Assembly (NCBI RefSeq): GCF_041956535.1 | Contig: NW_027192213.1 | Location: forward strand, 323,926-387,925 | Reading direction: 5' to 3' | DNA: 64,000 nucleotides | From: Calcarisporiella thermophila CBS 279.70 | Lineage: Eukaryota > Calcarisporiellomycota | Shown: in pieces, positions 1-11,541 of the stretch | How positions within the stretch are numbered: the stretch's first letter is position 1 | Layout of the letters: the number at the start of each line of letters is the position of its first letter | Made by a program: the position numbers and the translations under genes | The notes under the pieces: generated by a model | The model's database searches: none | Seen by the model: only the letters and a program-made list of their open reading frames with translations | What the model was told of the DNA's origin: nothing

Positions 1-689
1 GGATATAATTGGTCATTGCTGGTAACCTGGTGTTAGGTGCCTTGGCAGATTGGTAGAGCGAGCTACTTTACGGTGCTGCCCTTAAGAAATGCAGACAAAT
101 GAGTTTTTGAGTTAGCTTAAGTTATTTATGTAGTTATGTTTTATCTCCCATTCAATTATACTTTTCGGTTCTCAAACATATTTTTAATTTTCTCAGAATC
201 TAAAAAGCAAGTAATTTTGAAACCGAATTTTAATGCTGAGTTTGGAAATCGAAACACCATTTTTTAATATTTCCTAAAATAAGTAGATGTCAATTGCAAT
301 CATAATTGCATATTATTATACTTACTAGCTCTAGCAGTATTCTACTTTCATATCTATAATCTCACCGATTTCCACTTGTATTGAATACACCTCTTTGTAA
401 AGGAGATATAGTAAAGGCGTAGAAATTTTACGGTTTACACAATCTTTATACATGTAAGCAACAATTGTCACAGCAATATGTCTGATTTCAATTACATGAA
501 TATTATATGCAGTTACGGGACATTCCACTTTCAACCAGTGTATATTGAATTTTTTTTTGGATATTACGCTTCTTGTTTCTTTTCTCTGATTTATTACTTT
601 CAATCAGGCTGCCTATAAATATTAAAAAAAAATTGGACACACATAGAATCTGAAATAATAGATAACAAGATATGATTAGAGTAGTTCAC
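1..689. other. AT-rich intergenic region, no gene seen
   Basis: This is the stretch downstream of the acyl-CoA oxidase stop codon. It is AT-rich. The only longer open frame (331-603, minus) has no recognisable domain and a composition typical of chance frames in AT-rich DNA. Bases about 38-60 look faintly like a tRNA A-box, but no B-box or acceptor stem follows. Confidence 0.5.
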
Positions 690-3190
690 TTATAATTTGG
701 ATTTGCCTTTCACTTTATCTGTCCACAAGCCTATTTCTCCTCGAATCAAAGGCTTTAAATATTTCTCATATCCAATAATGACACCTCGTTCATCGGTCCC
801 AAGTTCTCGATTGGCATTGAGTGGTTCATGTTCAAGCCACTCTACTAGCCGCTCGTATGCACGTCCATCATACGCTCCTAGTGCTGAGTTCAGCAAGAAA
901 TCCTGACAATTGAGCGCATCTACAATCGACACAGCATTGGGTCGAATTTTTCGTAGGCAATCCTTTAGGCCCAAATGAACAAGCTTAGCTTGCTCGGGGC
1001 TAAAATATCCATCTTCTAAAAAGTCTACTAGTGACTGTTCCATCAAATGAAAAGCATAGAGATCTCGGAGATCTGAAAGAACAGCTTTCACGCCGGCTGA
1101 CGTTTTATGATCTAACTCGAGGATCTGATTTGTAAAATTTGATACTAGAAGAAGTTCACAGTGAGCATTGCTAGCACGGAAGCACTCGACATTCAGATCA
1201 TTCCAATCGGCGCCTTCCTTATTTGCTTTCGAGAGTTCGTGGACAAGTCGAGCGGCACGATGTTGAAAAGCATATAGCTGCAGAGTAGGATCATACATTT
1301 CGACAAGTGTGTGCGCATGACATCGTTCACGAGTGAATTCGTGCATATTTTTAAGCACAGATAAATAGGATATGGTTACTTGAGCCGAATCGTTTGAACT
1401 CAAACCTGCATTCAGCTCTCCATTTTCGTTCCTGAAAGCAAAAGTTGCTTTCATCAAATATCGCGCCGTTTGTTGGGTCAGCAAGTAACTATCCCCTTCA
1501 AAAGTTTGCACCGCACGGTATGTCCTCGAGTAGTCTTCGATTCCCGATGCCATGGAATATCCGTGGCCTCCCATGCACTTTCGGGCCTCTTCAATAGCCT
1601 GCGATGTTTTGAGGGAGGTATAGCTTTTAAGTCCAGAGCTATACGCATGCACATCAGCGAGCATCCTGAATTCTTTGCGATCTATTTCTTCATTTAGTTT
1701 GATGAACATTGATCGCATCCAAAAACTAGTGAACATGAAGGCAAAAGTTTGTGCCAGAAGAGGGAACAGCCTATATTGCTGCATGCTATAGTCAAGCACA
1801 GAAGGTTCAATATCGGACGTTTGCCTTGCTGTCCCCTGCCTCCTGACGGCGGAATATCGAATAGATATTGTGACTGCACGAGAGAGTGAATATGCCGCCG
1901 CCTGAACAAAAAACAATATATGAAACAATGAATAGGAAATTTTAATGAATTGTTTGAATTGAATGGGAAAAAAAATTAAAGACACTAGGGATCTACCTGT
2001 ACAATTCTAATACGGCTGCTCGTCATCGTTCCGTATTTAAGTTTGGAGTGAGGAGGCTTCATATAGACTCCATCCCTCGAAACTTTGGAGTATCTCATGA
2101 GCATATAATCACGTGGGATACGATGGTTGCAAAATCTGGCAAAGCCGTTATCTATTCTCATCATACCCACCTAAGGTATAATCAGTCAGAATGACATAGT
2201 CAAAATTATTACAAATTCAAAAGTTGCACTACCTTTGGGCCAATATCTAATAGTTCCACAGTAGGAAGTACAGTGTGGTCTTCTAAGGACCGAAGTGGAA
2301 CCATGAATGGGTGTATGCCATAGTCATTGTTATCAATGATCAATCTGAACAAGCCGATGGCATGCGTCGCAGTTTTTGCCATTGATCCAATCCAAAACTT
2401 CGCAGACTAGAGTGCAGATGTGAGAAATCAAGCGAATATATATCTTTTCTATAAAAAATATCCGGCAAACATACAGAAAGGGTAGGAGAATTGATCACCC
2501 ATTCATCGGTCGTCTTATCTAGAGTCGCCGTGGTTTCCAAGCGTGAAATATTAGAGCCATGACCTAATTCAGTCTGTGCATAACTAAATGATTGAAAGCA
2601 AAGCTTTATGAATATGTACATAGAATTTGATTGGAAGTATAGACAGAGTACCAGCCAATTATTTTGTAGTTAAGTGCGTCCTCTAGCCACCCGTACTTTT
2701 CGAGCTGTTCTTCACTTGCCTGGGACTGAATAGTAGGAAGAAACATATTTTCATGCATCGATATCTAGAATGGAAAAGAGTTTTAAGTCGAACAGAGAAT
2801 CCTTTTAGGTAAAAGGAGTTACGGGAATATGGCCATCGATATAGGTTTTCATTATTAAGCATTCTTCCTCGGATAAACCATACTTGGCACGTAGTTCAAC
2901 ATATCGTTTCGAAATTGCCAGACCTCGCTGGAAGAGCTAGACCACGGAAACAACGCTATTTAGCTTAACCTCAATAGAACTGAACTCTCAAGTATACTAA
3001 CCTCCAATCTATTTAGGAAATATAAATCTTTCTTGTCAAAAATGGGGTCATTCGCAACGAGGTCATGAATCCGTTGCATGAGCTCCCATCTCTTGCGTCC
3101 ACCGTGAAATAATTCAGAAAGCTCCTGAACATTAAATGTAGCCCTTTTCCTCTCATTCTCCAAGTCCAAATGTTGATTTTGTGGCAGCAT
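690..3190 (-). CDS. POX1: Peroxisomal acyl-CoA oxidase (multi-exon)
   Basis: It catalyses the first step of peroxisomal beta-oxidation: FAD-dependent desaturation of acyl-CoA to trans-2-enoyl-CoA, with H2O2 as by-product. Exon 1 (3190-3002) starts [19 protein letters not shown], the usual N-terminal alpha domain. Later exons carry the FAD/acyl-CoA domain ([37 protein letters not shown] and [20 protein letters not shown] near 2170-2110). The last large exon (about 1900-690) holds the C-terminal oxidase domains with CMGGHGYS and TFEGD, whose glutamate sits where the family's catalytic base lies. The protein ends GKSKL, so it carries the classical PTS1 tripeptide SKL. At least five introns are needed; the donor after exon 1 is GTTAGT at 3001. 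It is divergently arranged with the coiled-coil gene starting at 3588. Family and location are secure; internal exon edges are approximate. Confidence 0.93.
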
Positions 3191-3587
3191 TATTGCGAAC
3201 TCTTAAATGAGAAAAATGAAGAGCAAAATATCTCGCCATGTGAAATCTTGGTATTTTGTGGAGTAAGACTTAAATTTAATTCATGACGACTTAGGGTAGG
3301 TTTTCGACTTGCGGCTGTTTTTAATTATTTATCTGCAGATTTTTTATAATACCCATACTACTCCATCTCATCCTCTTAGTAAATCTCGAGGGAGATTGCC
3401 TTTGTCTGTTCTCCTTGGCAATCCTCCCCCTCTTTTTATATTTTTGGTGAAATATCCCATATCTATACACACTATTTCTATAAAGATATCCCTGTCATTT
3501 TTACAAGTTCTGATTTCTATATTCACTCCTTATATAAGTTTATATAATCTTGGCCTACCTCATACAAGAGGATCCTACATACATTAG
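3191..3587. promoter_or_regulatory. Shared divergent upstream region, POX1 / coiled-coil gene
   Basis: About 400 bp separate two head-to-head start codons, so both promoters must lie here. The right half is pyrimidine-rich on the plus strand (about 3340-3530), like many fungal core promoters. A plus-strand open frame through it is a by-product of this composition. I could identify no specific factor site. Confidence 0.45.
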
Positions 3588-6500
3588 ATGTCACAAAGAA
3601 AATTTTCGACTGCTCATCGCCCCTCTATGGGCCGTAAGCGCAATCAACAGCAAGCAGCAAAGAATGATCCACAACCATCCTCGACACCAGCATCAATAAT
3701 ACTCCCGACCATCAAATTGCCAAACGGCATAGAAGCAGTCATCCTCGCACAAGACGAGAAAGAGCGAGTGTTAGAGGAGATGGCTAAACATGAACGTACA
3801 GAGGTATTACACTACCATTTATTGCCATTTAAATTATTTCCTCCAATTATTAATGTTTTATCGACAATTTATAGCTACTGCTCCAACGTTCCCTTTCTTG
3901 TTCCAGAGATGCATATGATTTCCCTATCCTGGAACCGGGAATGCCTCCAGTAGTTAAACTCCCTCATCCCGATTCGCTTCCTTCCATCCCTCTACATAGC
4001 ATTGGCGAAGAAACGGAGGAAAGTGTAAGAGAGAGTGAAGACGAAGAATTTAGTGTATCCGAAGATGAAGCCGATGTGGTTACTGAGAGCGAGTACAGCA
4101 AGGAAGAGTCTGTATATTCAGATGAGAACGAAGAGCAGAGTGTGAATGAGAGCGAAATTGGTGATGATTATAGCTTTGAGGCTACTGAAGATGAGGATGC
4201 TAATTCCATGGAACTGGAAAACGGTTTCAATGAAAGTGAAGAAGAAAATTCCGAGGACAATGATTACGAGGAAGCTGTGGATAATCAAATGACAGGTGGC
4301 AAACGTAAGACGCTACAGAACAATGAAGATTCGGTGCCTGATAAGCGAATTTATGCCGAGAACGGCGATACTCGAATTCCCTTTGGTTCTGCAGCTAATA
4401 GCAACGATATTCCCAAACCTATGTCAGTTCAGGAAAAACGGAAGAGCACTTTCAACATATTTGCACCTGCCTTCATGCCATCAGGCAAATTCACTTTTAC
4501 ACCTTCACCTAATTACGGCAGCAAAAACGCATCTATATTACAGAAAGATACTTCCATGAAGAGCTCTGATCGAAGCGAAGTGGATACCTCTTCAGCTAAA
4601 AAACGCACAGCTGATAGCTTGGAATCCAATGAGCTTAGTCCTGATAGGCTGGCCCAAAACAATGTGAGGAGTCGAATTTATTTTATCATTGAGCAGCATT
4701 GATTTATTATCTTATTTGCATATTTAGAAGCAAACCTCTAATTCCCCCACCATGGATCTAACGAATTCAGCGTTCAACAATGGCAATCCGCGTAATTTCC
4801 AGCCCTATTTCCAGCATCCTAGTGGTGAGGTAAATACTCGTGGCAATCGCTATTTTATACCCAATCCGGTGGCAGAGACACAGCGCTGGAAGGATTTGGA
4901 GGACCGTCTTGTTACACAACTTGGCAACCGCCTCGAAACTGAAATAGACCGACGCCTCAAGGCGCACCTTGCGCGTATAGCAGTTGAAAATAAGATCGCA
5001 CAAGCAAATTCAGTTGCCGCAAACGACACAAAACTTAACGAAGAAGTACAATCCTTGCGTCAAGCCAAAGCAAAGGTCGAGGCAGAGCTTCTGCTTTTGA
5101 AGACACGAGTCCTTGAGCTTGAATCAGAAAACCGCGAAGCCGAACGCGTAAGGGCAAAAAATATTGAACTAGAGGTAGAAGCCGTAGAATTCAGGTCCAT
5201 CCGTGCCAGAAATCAGGAGCTTGTTGCACGAATTGATGAGCTGGAAGCGCAGATAGCTCATCCAAATGAACTAGAAGAGCACCAGGAAGAAATGGAGCGC
5301 CTACGTACACGGAATCGAGAGCTAGAGAAAGACCAGGATAAGCTCGATAAATTATGCGCTCGTAATTTGTATCTCGAAATTGAAAATGGAGAGCTGCAAG
5401 CGGAATCGAAAGCTCTTGGAGCTCGTGTTGAGGCCCTGGAGCTTGAATTGAGTGCAAACAAGGCCGAACTTGGGAGCCTACGATCACGTAACGAAGAACT
5501 GGAGAATGAAGTGGATAGCCGCCAGGCAGAAGTCGAGCAACATGTTAAGAAAGCTGAGCGTTGGGAGCGAGATATTGCGTCATTAGAGGCTGAGCGTACA
5601 AAAGCGGCTGATGAATCGAAACGTCTTCGCATTGAACTTTCGCTACAGCAAAAAGAATTATCGGAAAAGCTAAATCGGTTCACAGAGCTGGAAATGGAAA
5701 ACATATCACTTAAGGAGCAGCAATCTAAATTGTGCACAGACCTCCAAAAGAAGACCCAGCAGTTGGATGAGCTTGGACTACGATTTGCAGAAGTAGAACA
5801 AGTGTCTCTTCATGATGCCGAAGCAGCGCGCAATGCTCTTCTTCTGCACGAAGAAAGCGAACGCAAAATAACTGCGCTTACAGAGAAAAAGCGCGAGTTG
5901 GAGCGTGAACGCTCTGACCTTGCGGATAGAGAGCGTAAGTTGCTTCACTTATGCGACGAAGTACAACGGCAGTGTGAATGCTTGGAACAACGCGCAGCTG
6001 AGACAGATAAGAATTTAGAGGACGCTATTGCTCGCCTACATCGCCTTGAAACCGAAAAGGCAGCTGTGGAAACCGAGCGCGAGGAGTTGCAAACTAAACA
6101 TGCCGATCTCTTCTCCCGTTTCCAGAAGATGGAGCGGGATAATGCCACCTTGCGTCAGCAGCAACGGGATGATAAGTCTCGTATTGAGGAGTTGTTCCGA
6201 ATGAGACGTGAACTTGAACGTGAAAAATCGGAGCTGGCGGTTCAGCGGAGAGAAGACGCAGCCAAGCTCACCGAAGCACTCCAAAAGTGCTCACGACTGC
6301 AAAACGAGCTTGAGCGGGTTGAATTACAACAGAAGACTGAGGACGCGGAGGAACGCGCGAAATTAGGAAGCGTGGAGCGTGAATTGGATGATTTACGAGC
6401 CCATACCCACGTTCTTGAGACCGAAAATAGCGAACTCCGGAGCCAAACAGTAGAGCTACGCGGGAAGCTGGATAAGACAAAAGAGCAGCTAGTTGAGATA

Positions 6501-7517
6501 ACCAACAAGGTTTCTGATCTGGAATTGGAACGCACTCAATTGGTGCGTGAGAATGCCGAAATCCGTCAAAATCAACACGAATTTGATGTACTTAAACCTC
6601 GCGCGGAAAAGGTTCGCGAACTTGAAAAGGAAGTTGCTCGGCAGAAGGCGAAGGTTACGCTACTTCAAATCGATGTGGATCGACTTGCAAAGGAGAATGA
6701 TGATCTCCGTAATCGGGCCTCCTCCAACCTTTCTGCACCTTCTTCCTCTCGGATCAAAAAAGAAATCCCAAAGGAGAAAAATCTAGAGCAAAACATCCGC
6801 CCCCTCACCCAGAACTTCACTTCGCCCCCCAAATACGATGACGATTATCCTCACGCACAAGGCGAACAAATTTTAAGTGAAAAAATACTTTTGGAAGAAG
6901 ACTGGTGGCCGAAGAAAGACCGAGAGGAGACCTTGCGCCGAATAAAAGAATTAGATTGGTCCGAGGACCCTGAGGAGAAGCAAAGCAGCGATATCGGTGG
7001 TGGGAAGTGGCATTCCCTGGTCGGCGGCACTAAGACTTCCTCTATCATGAAGTCAATTGAGCAATCCTCGTCTGCTGATTCAATGCATGCCGATAAATCT
7101 TTCAAACCCACTACACCTGCGTCTGTGGCACTAGACAGCCTCTCTGCTTCTAAAGGCTCAGAGTCACGCGAGTTGCGCCGGGAGCCACGAACTGGTCGCC
7201 GTGGCCATCGGGCTCAAGAGCGTAAAGCTTTGCGTACAGTCTCATCTCCAGTGGTCCCAGCATCTGAAGTTCAACCTACTCAAGCAGCTCCCCCAAGCCG
7301 AACCATTGAGAAAGAGCAAGTTGGAGCGGATTCTCTTCCATCCCCTCGTTCAGAGCGTGCTTCTCCACGTATTAGACGAGGTGATAGGGAGCCGAAGCTG
7401 CGCAAGAAAAAGAATCCTCGCGCTGCATCGCCTGCTGCACCTGATACAGGTGCTAACCCTTGGTCAAAGTTTGTAGAAGGTGAACGTGAACTGACCACCG
7501 GCACCTGGTGGAGCTAA
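3588..7517 (+). CDS. Acidic N-terminus plus long coiled-coil protein, unrecognised family
   Basis: I read this as one gene with two introns. Exon 1 begins MSQRKFSTAHRPSMGRKRN (3588) and ends near 3795-3803. Exon 2 runs from about 3909 to 4663 and is extremely Glu/Asp/Ser-rich. Exon 3 runs from 4728 to 7517. A 64-nt intron (GTGAGG at 4664, ATTTAG ending 4727) joins exons 2 and 3 in frame, so the methionine at 4752 is internal. Exon 3 encodes about 650 residues of continuous heptad-type coiled coil (many LEaE/LR/ELE repeats), then a basic, Ser/Pro-rich tail with a conserved-looking patch EEDWWPKKDREETLRRI and a C-terminal end TTGTWWS. No motor, SMC head or known domain is visible. Plausible roles are a structural or scaffold protein of nucleus or cytoskeleton, but this is inference. 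The first intron's exact sites are uncertain, because the strongest donor (3804) is out of frame with both acceptors. Confidence 0.75.
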
Positions 7518-7894
7518 GTGATGAGTTCAAACATATATTAAAACTGATGTTTTTTTTCCTTCCTTAAATATCATATGTTATTTCCTAGTTCTTTCCTTTT
7601 TTATTTTTACTTTCCTTTGAAATTATGTTATTATACAATTATTTACAAACAATCTATATTCGTTTTTTTTTCCCTCCCCTACTATTTTTATCACTTCCCC
7701 ACGTATAAATAAACATAATACTATTTTTTTTATAGATACCGGTTGCCGATAAAGGTATAGGATATTTAATGGCGGATTTCATCTTTTAAAGAATGCTTTG
7801 TGGCGCAGTCTTCTAACGCAATACTCGAGATTGTTTTGTCCTGCCGCGGTTTGTACATCGATTCGAAATCTATAAAATTTATTCAGATATTAAG
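7518..7894 (+). promoter_or_regulatory. Intergenic region upstream of MPC2
   Basis: This T-rich spacer holds the 3' end of the coiled-coil gene and the promoter of MPC2. Poly(T) tracts occur around 7540-7740. A short segment at 7800-7870 resembles tRNA A- and B-boxes by chance but does not fold as a tRNA. A TATAAAAT at 7871 is too close to the start codon (7895) to be a normal TATA box. Confidence 0.35.
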
Positions 7895-8565
7895 ATGGCA
7901 TCAGCAGCTTCACAATCGGCATTTCAAAAGTTTTTGAATCATCCCGCAGGTAACACTATTTTTTAAACTATGGTCTAACCTGCATGAAGAGTTTTACTTC
8001 ATTATTAATATGCATCAACTTGACAGGTCCTAAAACGATACATTTTTGGGCACCGGCAATGAAATGGGTATGGGTCTAATGCTTGTTTAATTTTAAACAA
8101 ATGGAGGCTTTTTTGATGTTAAATATGGTCTCTTTTTTTTTGCTAGGCACTTGTTATTGCTGGTATCGGTGACCTGCAACGCCCTGCTGATAAGCTCTCG
8201 CTTACTCAGAGCACTGGTACGCGCTAATTTCCTACTCAACAGATTATTTGTTAGGTGCTCGTCCTTTCAAATTATCCAACTAACTTTATTTAACTTCAGC
8301 TTTAACGGCCACTGGATGTATTTGGGCACGCTATGCTACACAGATTATTCCTGTCAACTACAGTTTGATGACTGTTAATCTTTTTGTGGGAGCAACTGGT
8401 TTCCTACAGTTGGCTAGGATTTTCAAGTAATTCACTCTATATCATTGTTTCCTCGTGTGTTTCTCTGAATCCTATAGCTGACATGTATATATATATATTT
8501 TTTCCAGATACCGTCAGTCCGATGAATACAAGCAGAAGCAGCTAGAAGCTGCCAAAATGGCTTAA
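7895..8565 (+). CDS. MPC2: Mitochondrial pyruvate carrier subunit 2
   Basis: It forms, with MPC1, the inner-membrane heterodimer that imports pyruvate into mitochondria. Five small exons (7895-7949, 8027-8067, 8147-8216, 8300-8426, 8508-8565) give a 116-residue protein, the normal length for this family. Signature stretches are HPAGPKTIHFWAPAMKW, the loop GIGDLQRPADKLSLTQS, the second helix ATGCIWARYATQIIPVNYS and the third helix NLFVGATGFLQLARI. All junctions keep frame with GT...AG introns of 77-84 nt. The C-terminus is short and charged (EYKQKQLEAAKMA). MPC1 is not in this window. The start is the first ATG, immediately before a typical Ser/Ala-rich N-terminus. Confidence 0.95.
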
Positions 8566-8910
8566 TTGCCTCGATGTTTGTGTACCTGTACGGTTCATCC
8601 TCTCGTTTTCCTCCCTCTCCTTGTTCTTCTGAAATATTTTTTATAGTGTTGAGGCTGCTGAGCTGGTGAAATTTTTAGACTTAAATATATATTGAAAATT
8701 GTTTATACAAAAGAATTTTTGCAGAATAGGTATATAAACACGTAAGGATTATTGGAATAGAGAAGAAACGTCTATAGTACTGATAAACCGATAGAAATAA
8801 TGAAAAGAAAAGTCTATAAAATGGAGAGCATATACAGTAAATGTTAGGTGCAAATTGCTCGAGGAACACTTAAAGCAAGAATTTATCCAGAGACGGGCAA
8901 GAGTGCCAAA
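8566..8910. other. Convergent 3' region between MPC2 and the 99-aa gene
   Basis: AT-rich, with T-rich and A-rich tracts that suit polyadenylation from both sides. No gene is seen; the minus-strand open frame at 8681-8869 has no recognisable features. Confidence 0.4.
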
Positions 8911-9279
8911 TTAGACATGACTGGGTAAGCCAGGTTGGCGTTGAATGGAGTGCAGTGTACGTCGCTGAAGCTCTGTTCCAGCGTTTTCGATCTGGTATTA
9001 CGCCCAATATATTATTACATTCGTTAAAGTGAGCAATTGTTCATAGTGGCTAATACTTACCGTTCGCAGAGCAAGGGGATACAGGTCCCACACAGGTCCG
9101 CTTAGGTGCGCAAGAGGCCGTGGAACTCCATTCATATTCTCAGTCTGCGACACGCTTACTGCCAGTGGGGGCATTATTCCACCTGCATTGCTTAGGCGGC
9201 GTGAGAGATTAGGGTAAAGATCAACATTTATCTCTCGTGGGGGTACAGTCACGTTAGTGGAATTAAGCTTAACCATCAT
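8911..9279 (-). CDS. Small hypothetical protein, 99 residues, two exons
   Basis: I do not recognise this protein. Exon 1 (9279-9061) encodes 73 residues starting MMVKLNSTNVTVPPREINVD. A consensus donor GTAAGT (9060-9055) and an acceptor CAG (8994-8992) remove 69 nt and join in frame to 26 residues ending QRQPGLPSHV (exon 2, 8991-8911). The protein has a Pro/Leu-rich middle (GGIMPPLAVSV, LSGPVWDLYPLALRT) and a mildly amphipathic, Gln/Arg-rich end. There is no signal peptide or membrane segment. The good splice sites and stop placement support a real gene rather than a chance frame, but transcription is unproven. Confidence 0.55.
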
Positions 9280-10407
9280 GAAATGAACAGGAAAGTAGCA
9301 AACACAGAAAGGGCAAAAGAGGTCCCTTTTCTCTTACTCTGTGAAGTCAACGTCACTGGAACTCTATGTGATAGTCACTCTCTCCTTTTTTCACATAATT
9401 TCTATATATATCATCATAACCTAAATAGTCTAGCTCTCTTGTAGATAATACATGCAGCGTGACTACTATATTTGCCACCACTGAAGTTTAGGATACACTA
9501 ATGGCGTGAAAGCAAATTCTATACAGAGTGCTGAAGTCTTACCATGCTACAACAAGTATGGCTCTTCCCACAATGCCTATTTTCAAAAGAGGGCCAGAGT
9601 AAGCATCCATGCTAACCACGCCACCAAGCTAAACCCTAGATTTTGAACATGCATAAAAAATATTCTTAGAAGATTTCACAGCTTCTCTATCATCACCTCA
9701 AGTGACCGAATAAGAAATGTTGATGAGATGCTGCACCTGTGCGAAGTTAGAAAAGTTACTTTATAGCTATGCTAAACGGTGCCGAGGCTTAGAAATGTTT
9801 TGATACTCATAATAAAAAATTATGATACTGCACATCCTCGAAAGTGATCCACGGTGGAGAATTTGGTGATGAAATAAGTTCATCATTGTGTTGAAATATA
9901 AGAATAAATGCCACAAAGGTACAATTGAATTTATCAGATATTATGCTTACCTATTGCCACAAAGAAATTCTTTTTCAGCTTCATGGCAACTCGCAGATTA
10001 TTAATCGTGTTATTTACTTTTTGGTTGGCATGGCATATCTGCTTTTAATTTTCAGGGGTAGATAACTCTATATTGGGACAGAGGATATTGGTCACTCATG
10101 CATTGCATGCAGAATTAGTAAGGATAGAGCTTAGCACAACTGATTCTCTATGAACTCTCGAAGATTTTATCTCAGGAGCTGTAATATAATCATTTTGAGA
10201 ATATAATGGAGTGAAAAGTTTACTAGCAGTGAAAGTCATTCAAAAAGTGTGTGATATAGATTGAAATATCGTAGATGTATAGCCACTTTTCGTTGATATA
10301 TATAATATAGTTACTATAAGAAGAGAAATAAAATCACAGCAGGACAAAAAAAACGCACAAACGAAAAACTGATCAAGATATAAATAATGGAAATGGTGCG
10401 GATGTTA
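9280..10407. other. 1.1-kb AT-rich intergenic region
   Basis: This lies between the start of the 99-residue gene and the stop of the MscL-like gene, both on the minus strand. It must contain the upstream region of the former and the 3' end of the latter. No open frame of convincing quality, tRNA or repeat was found. TATATATATC-type sequence occurs near 9410. Confidence 0.4.
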
Positions 10408-11302
10408 CTAATAAGCAGAAGCAGAAACCGCACCAGCTCCGACACCCTTTTCGTGGAGTTCATAGGCTTCACCCGTTCCAGGTGTTTCATGCTGCTCACT
10501 GATCCAGGTAGTGCAATGCTCACACCGAAGTGCAAGCTTGTGGATAGTCTTCATGCAGTATGGGCAATCCTTATCTTCTGGAACTTCTGGCTTAGGCTTA
10601 CGACGAAGGACTTCGATCGCTAAAAGATTAAATTTCAAGGTGAACCACTAGATCCAGGAACACTGGTCACCTAATAATGGCTTACCTTTAACGAAAAAGA
10701 ACACAATCACCGAGACAATGATAAAATTAATGACTACTTGTAAAAATCTGCCGTAAGGAATGACAACTGCGCCGTTTGCCAAGGCTTCTGCCCTGGTATT
10801 ATATTTTTCCTTTGTATTAGTTGCAAATAATTCCTCAAAGTTGCGACCTATCCTCGAACAGGTTAACAAGTTTAACCAAGAGCCTTGATATTTTCATTCA
10901 CAAGAAAAAAAAATTACGTGTTACTAGTCCTAGAATTGGAGTGAATAAATCGTTGACTATCGAATTCACGATGTTTGTAAACGCTGTACCGACGACAACA
11001 CCGACGGCCAAGTCGATGACATTGCCCCTTTAATATATTCAGCTCAAACTTTATTCACCAATAAAAAGCATTTAGAATCTTCTATTAAGGTACCTGTCTA
11101 TGAACTTTCGGTAATCGGACCAGAACCCTCGAGCAGTGTTGACCCCGAGTTTGCCCACTCGATTGACCTGATCGCCAACTCGATTCACTTGATTGCCTAC
11201 AAAACGAGCACCTCCTCCAACGAAACGAGCACTTCCTTCAAGAACACGGTTACTGCGGGAGTGAGTCGATCCTGGGTTTGAGGATATTTCAGAATAAGTC
11301 AT
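10408..11302 (-). CDS. MscL-type mechanosensitive channel with C-terminal zinc ribbon
   Basis: It is a homologue of the large-conductance mechanosensitive channel MscL, a membrane-tension-gated pore. Four exons (11302-11094, 11027-10918, 10847-10686, 10619-10408) give about 230 residues. The N-terminal 60 residues are a fungal-type extension with a [15 protein letters not shown] repeat. Then comes the first MscL helix [20 protein letters not shown] followed by [17 protein letters not shown], the periplasmic-loop equivalent [12 protein letters not shown], and the second helix [22 protein letters not shown]. The tail carries CPYCMKTI...LRCEHC, a four-cysteine ribbon seen at the end of many bacterial MscL proteins. 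All introns keep frame; the second uses GTAATT (10917). The gene is head to head with USE1. Cellular membrane is not determined; no mitochondrial presequence is obvious. Confidence 0.9.
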
Positions 11303-11541
11303 AGGTATGAAGTAGATGGAAATAAGCTAATTAAGTCTAAGGGAGCGAAGCAAGAATGGAATAGGTATTGAAGAGAATAAAAATAAAATCGAAAATAAAT
11401 TTAATGGGTTGAAACCTGAACTCCATTTTTCATTTGACAGCGTATATTATTGGGCTCCCTTGATTTTATTTTTTGGGCTCAGCGGCTTAAAAGTTAGCTC
11501 TTACAAAGTTAATAAAGGACAATCAAAAGATAGGTTTCATA
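11303..11541. promoter_or_regulatory. Shared divergent promoter region, MscL-like / USE1
   Basis: 239 bp separate the two start codons. The sequence is AT-rich without a clear TATA box; no specific factor site is recognised. Confidence 0.4.

Noticed and set aside
36-110. tRNA-like A-box at the left end
   Set aside because: TTGGCAGATTGGTAGAGCG resembles a D-arm, but there is no B-box, anticodon arm or matching acceptor stem.
331-603. 90-codon minus frame
   Set aside because: AT-rich DNA, no domain, no splice or promoter support.
4752-7517. Coiled-coil frame as an independent gene starting at 4752
   Set aside because: A good intron (4664-4727) joins it in frame to the acidic upstream exon, so the ATG is most likely internal.
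7790-7880. tRNA-like segment upstream of MPC2
   Set aside because: TGGCGCAGTCTTCTAACGC and GATTCGAAATC look like A- and B-boxes, but the T stem and acceptor stem do not pair.
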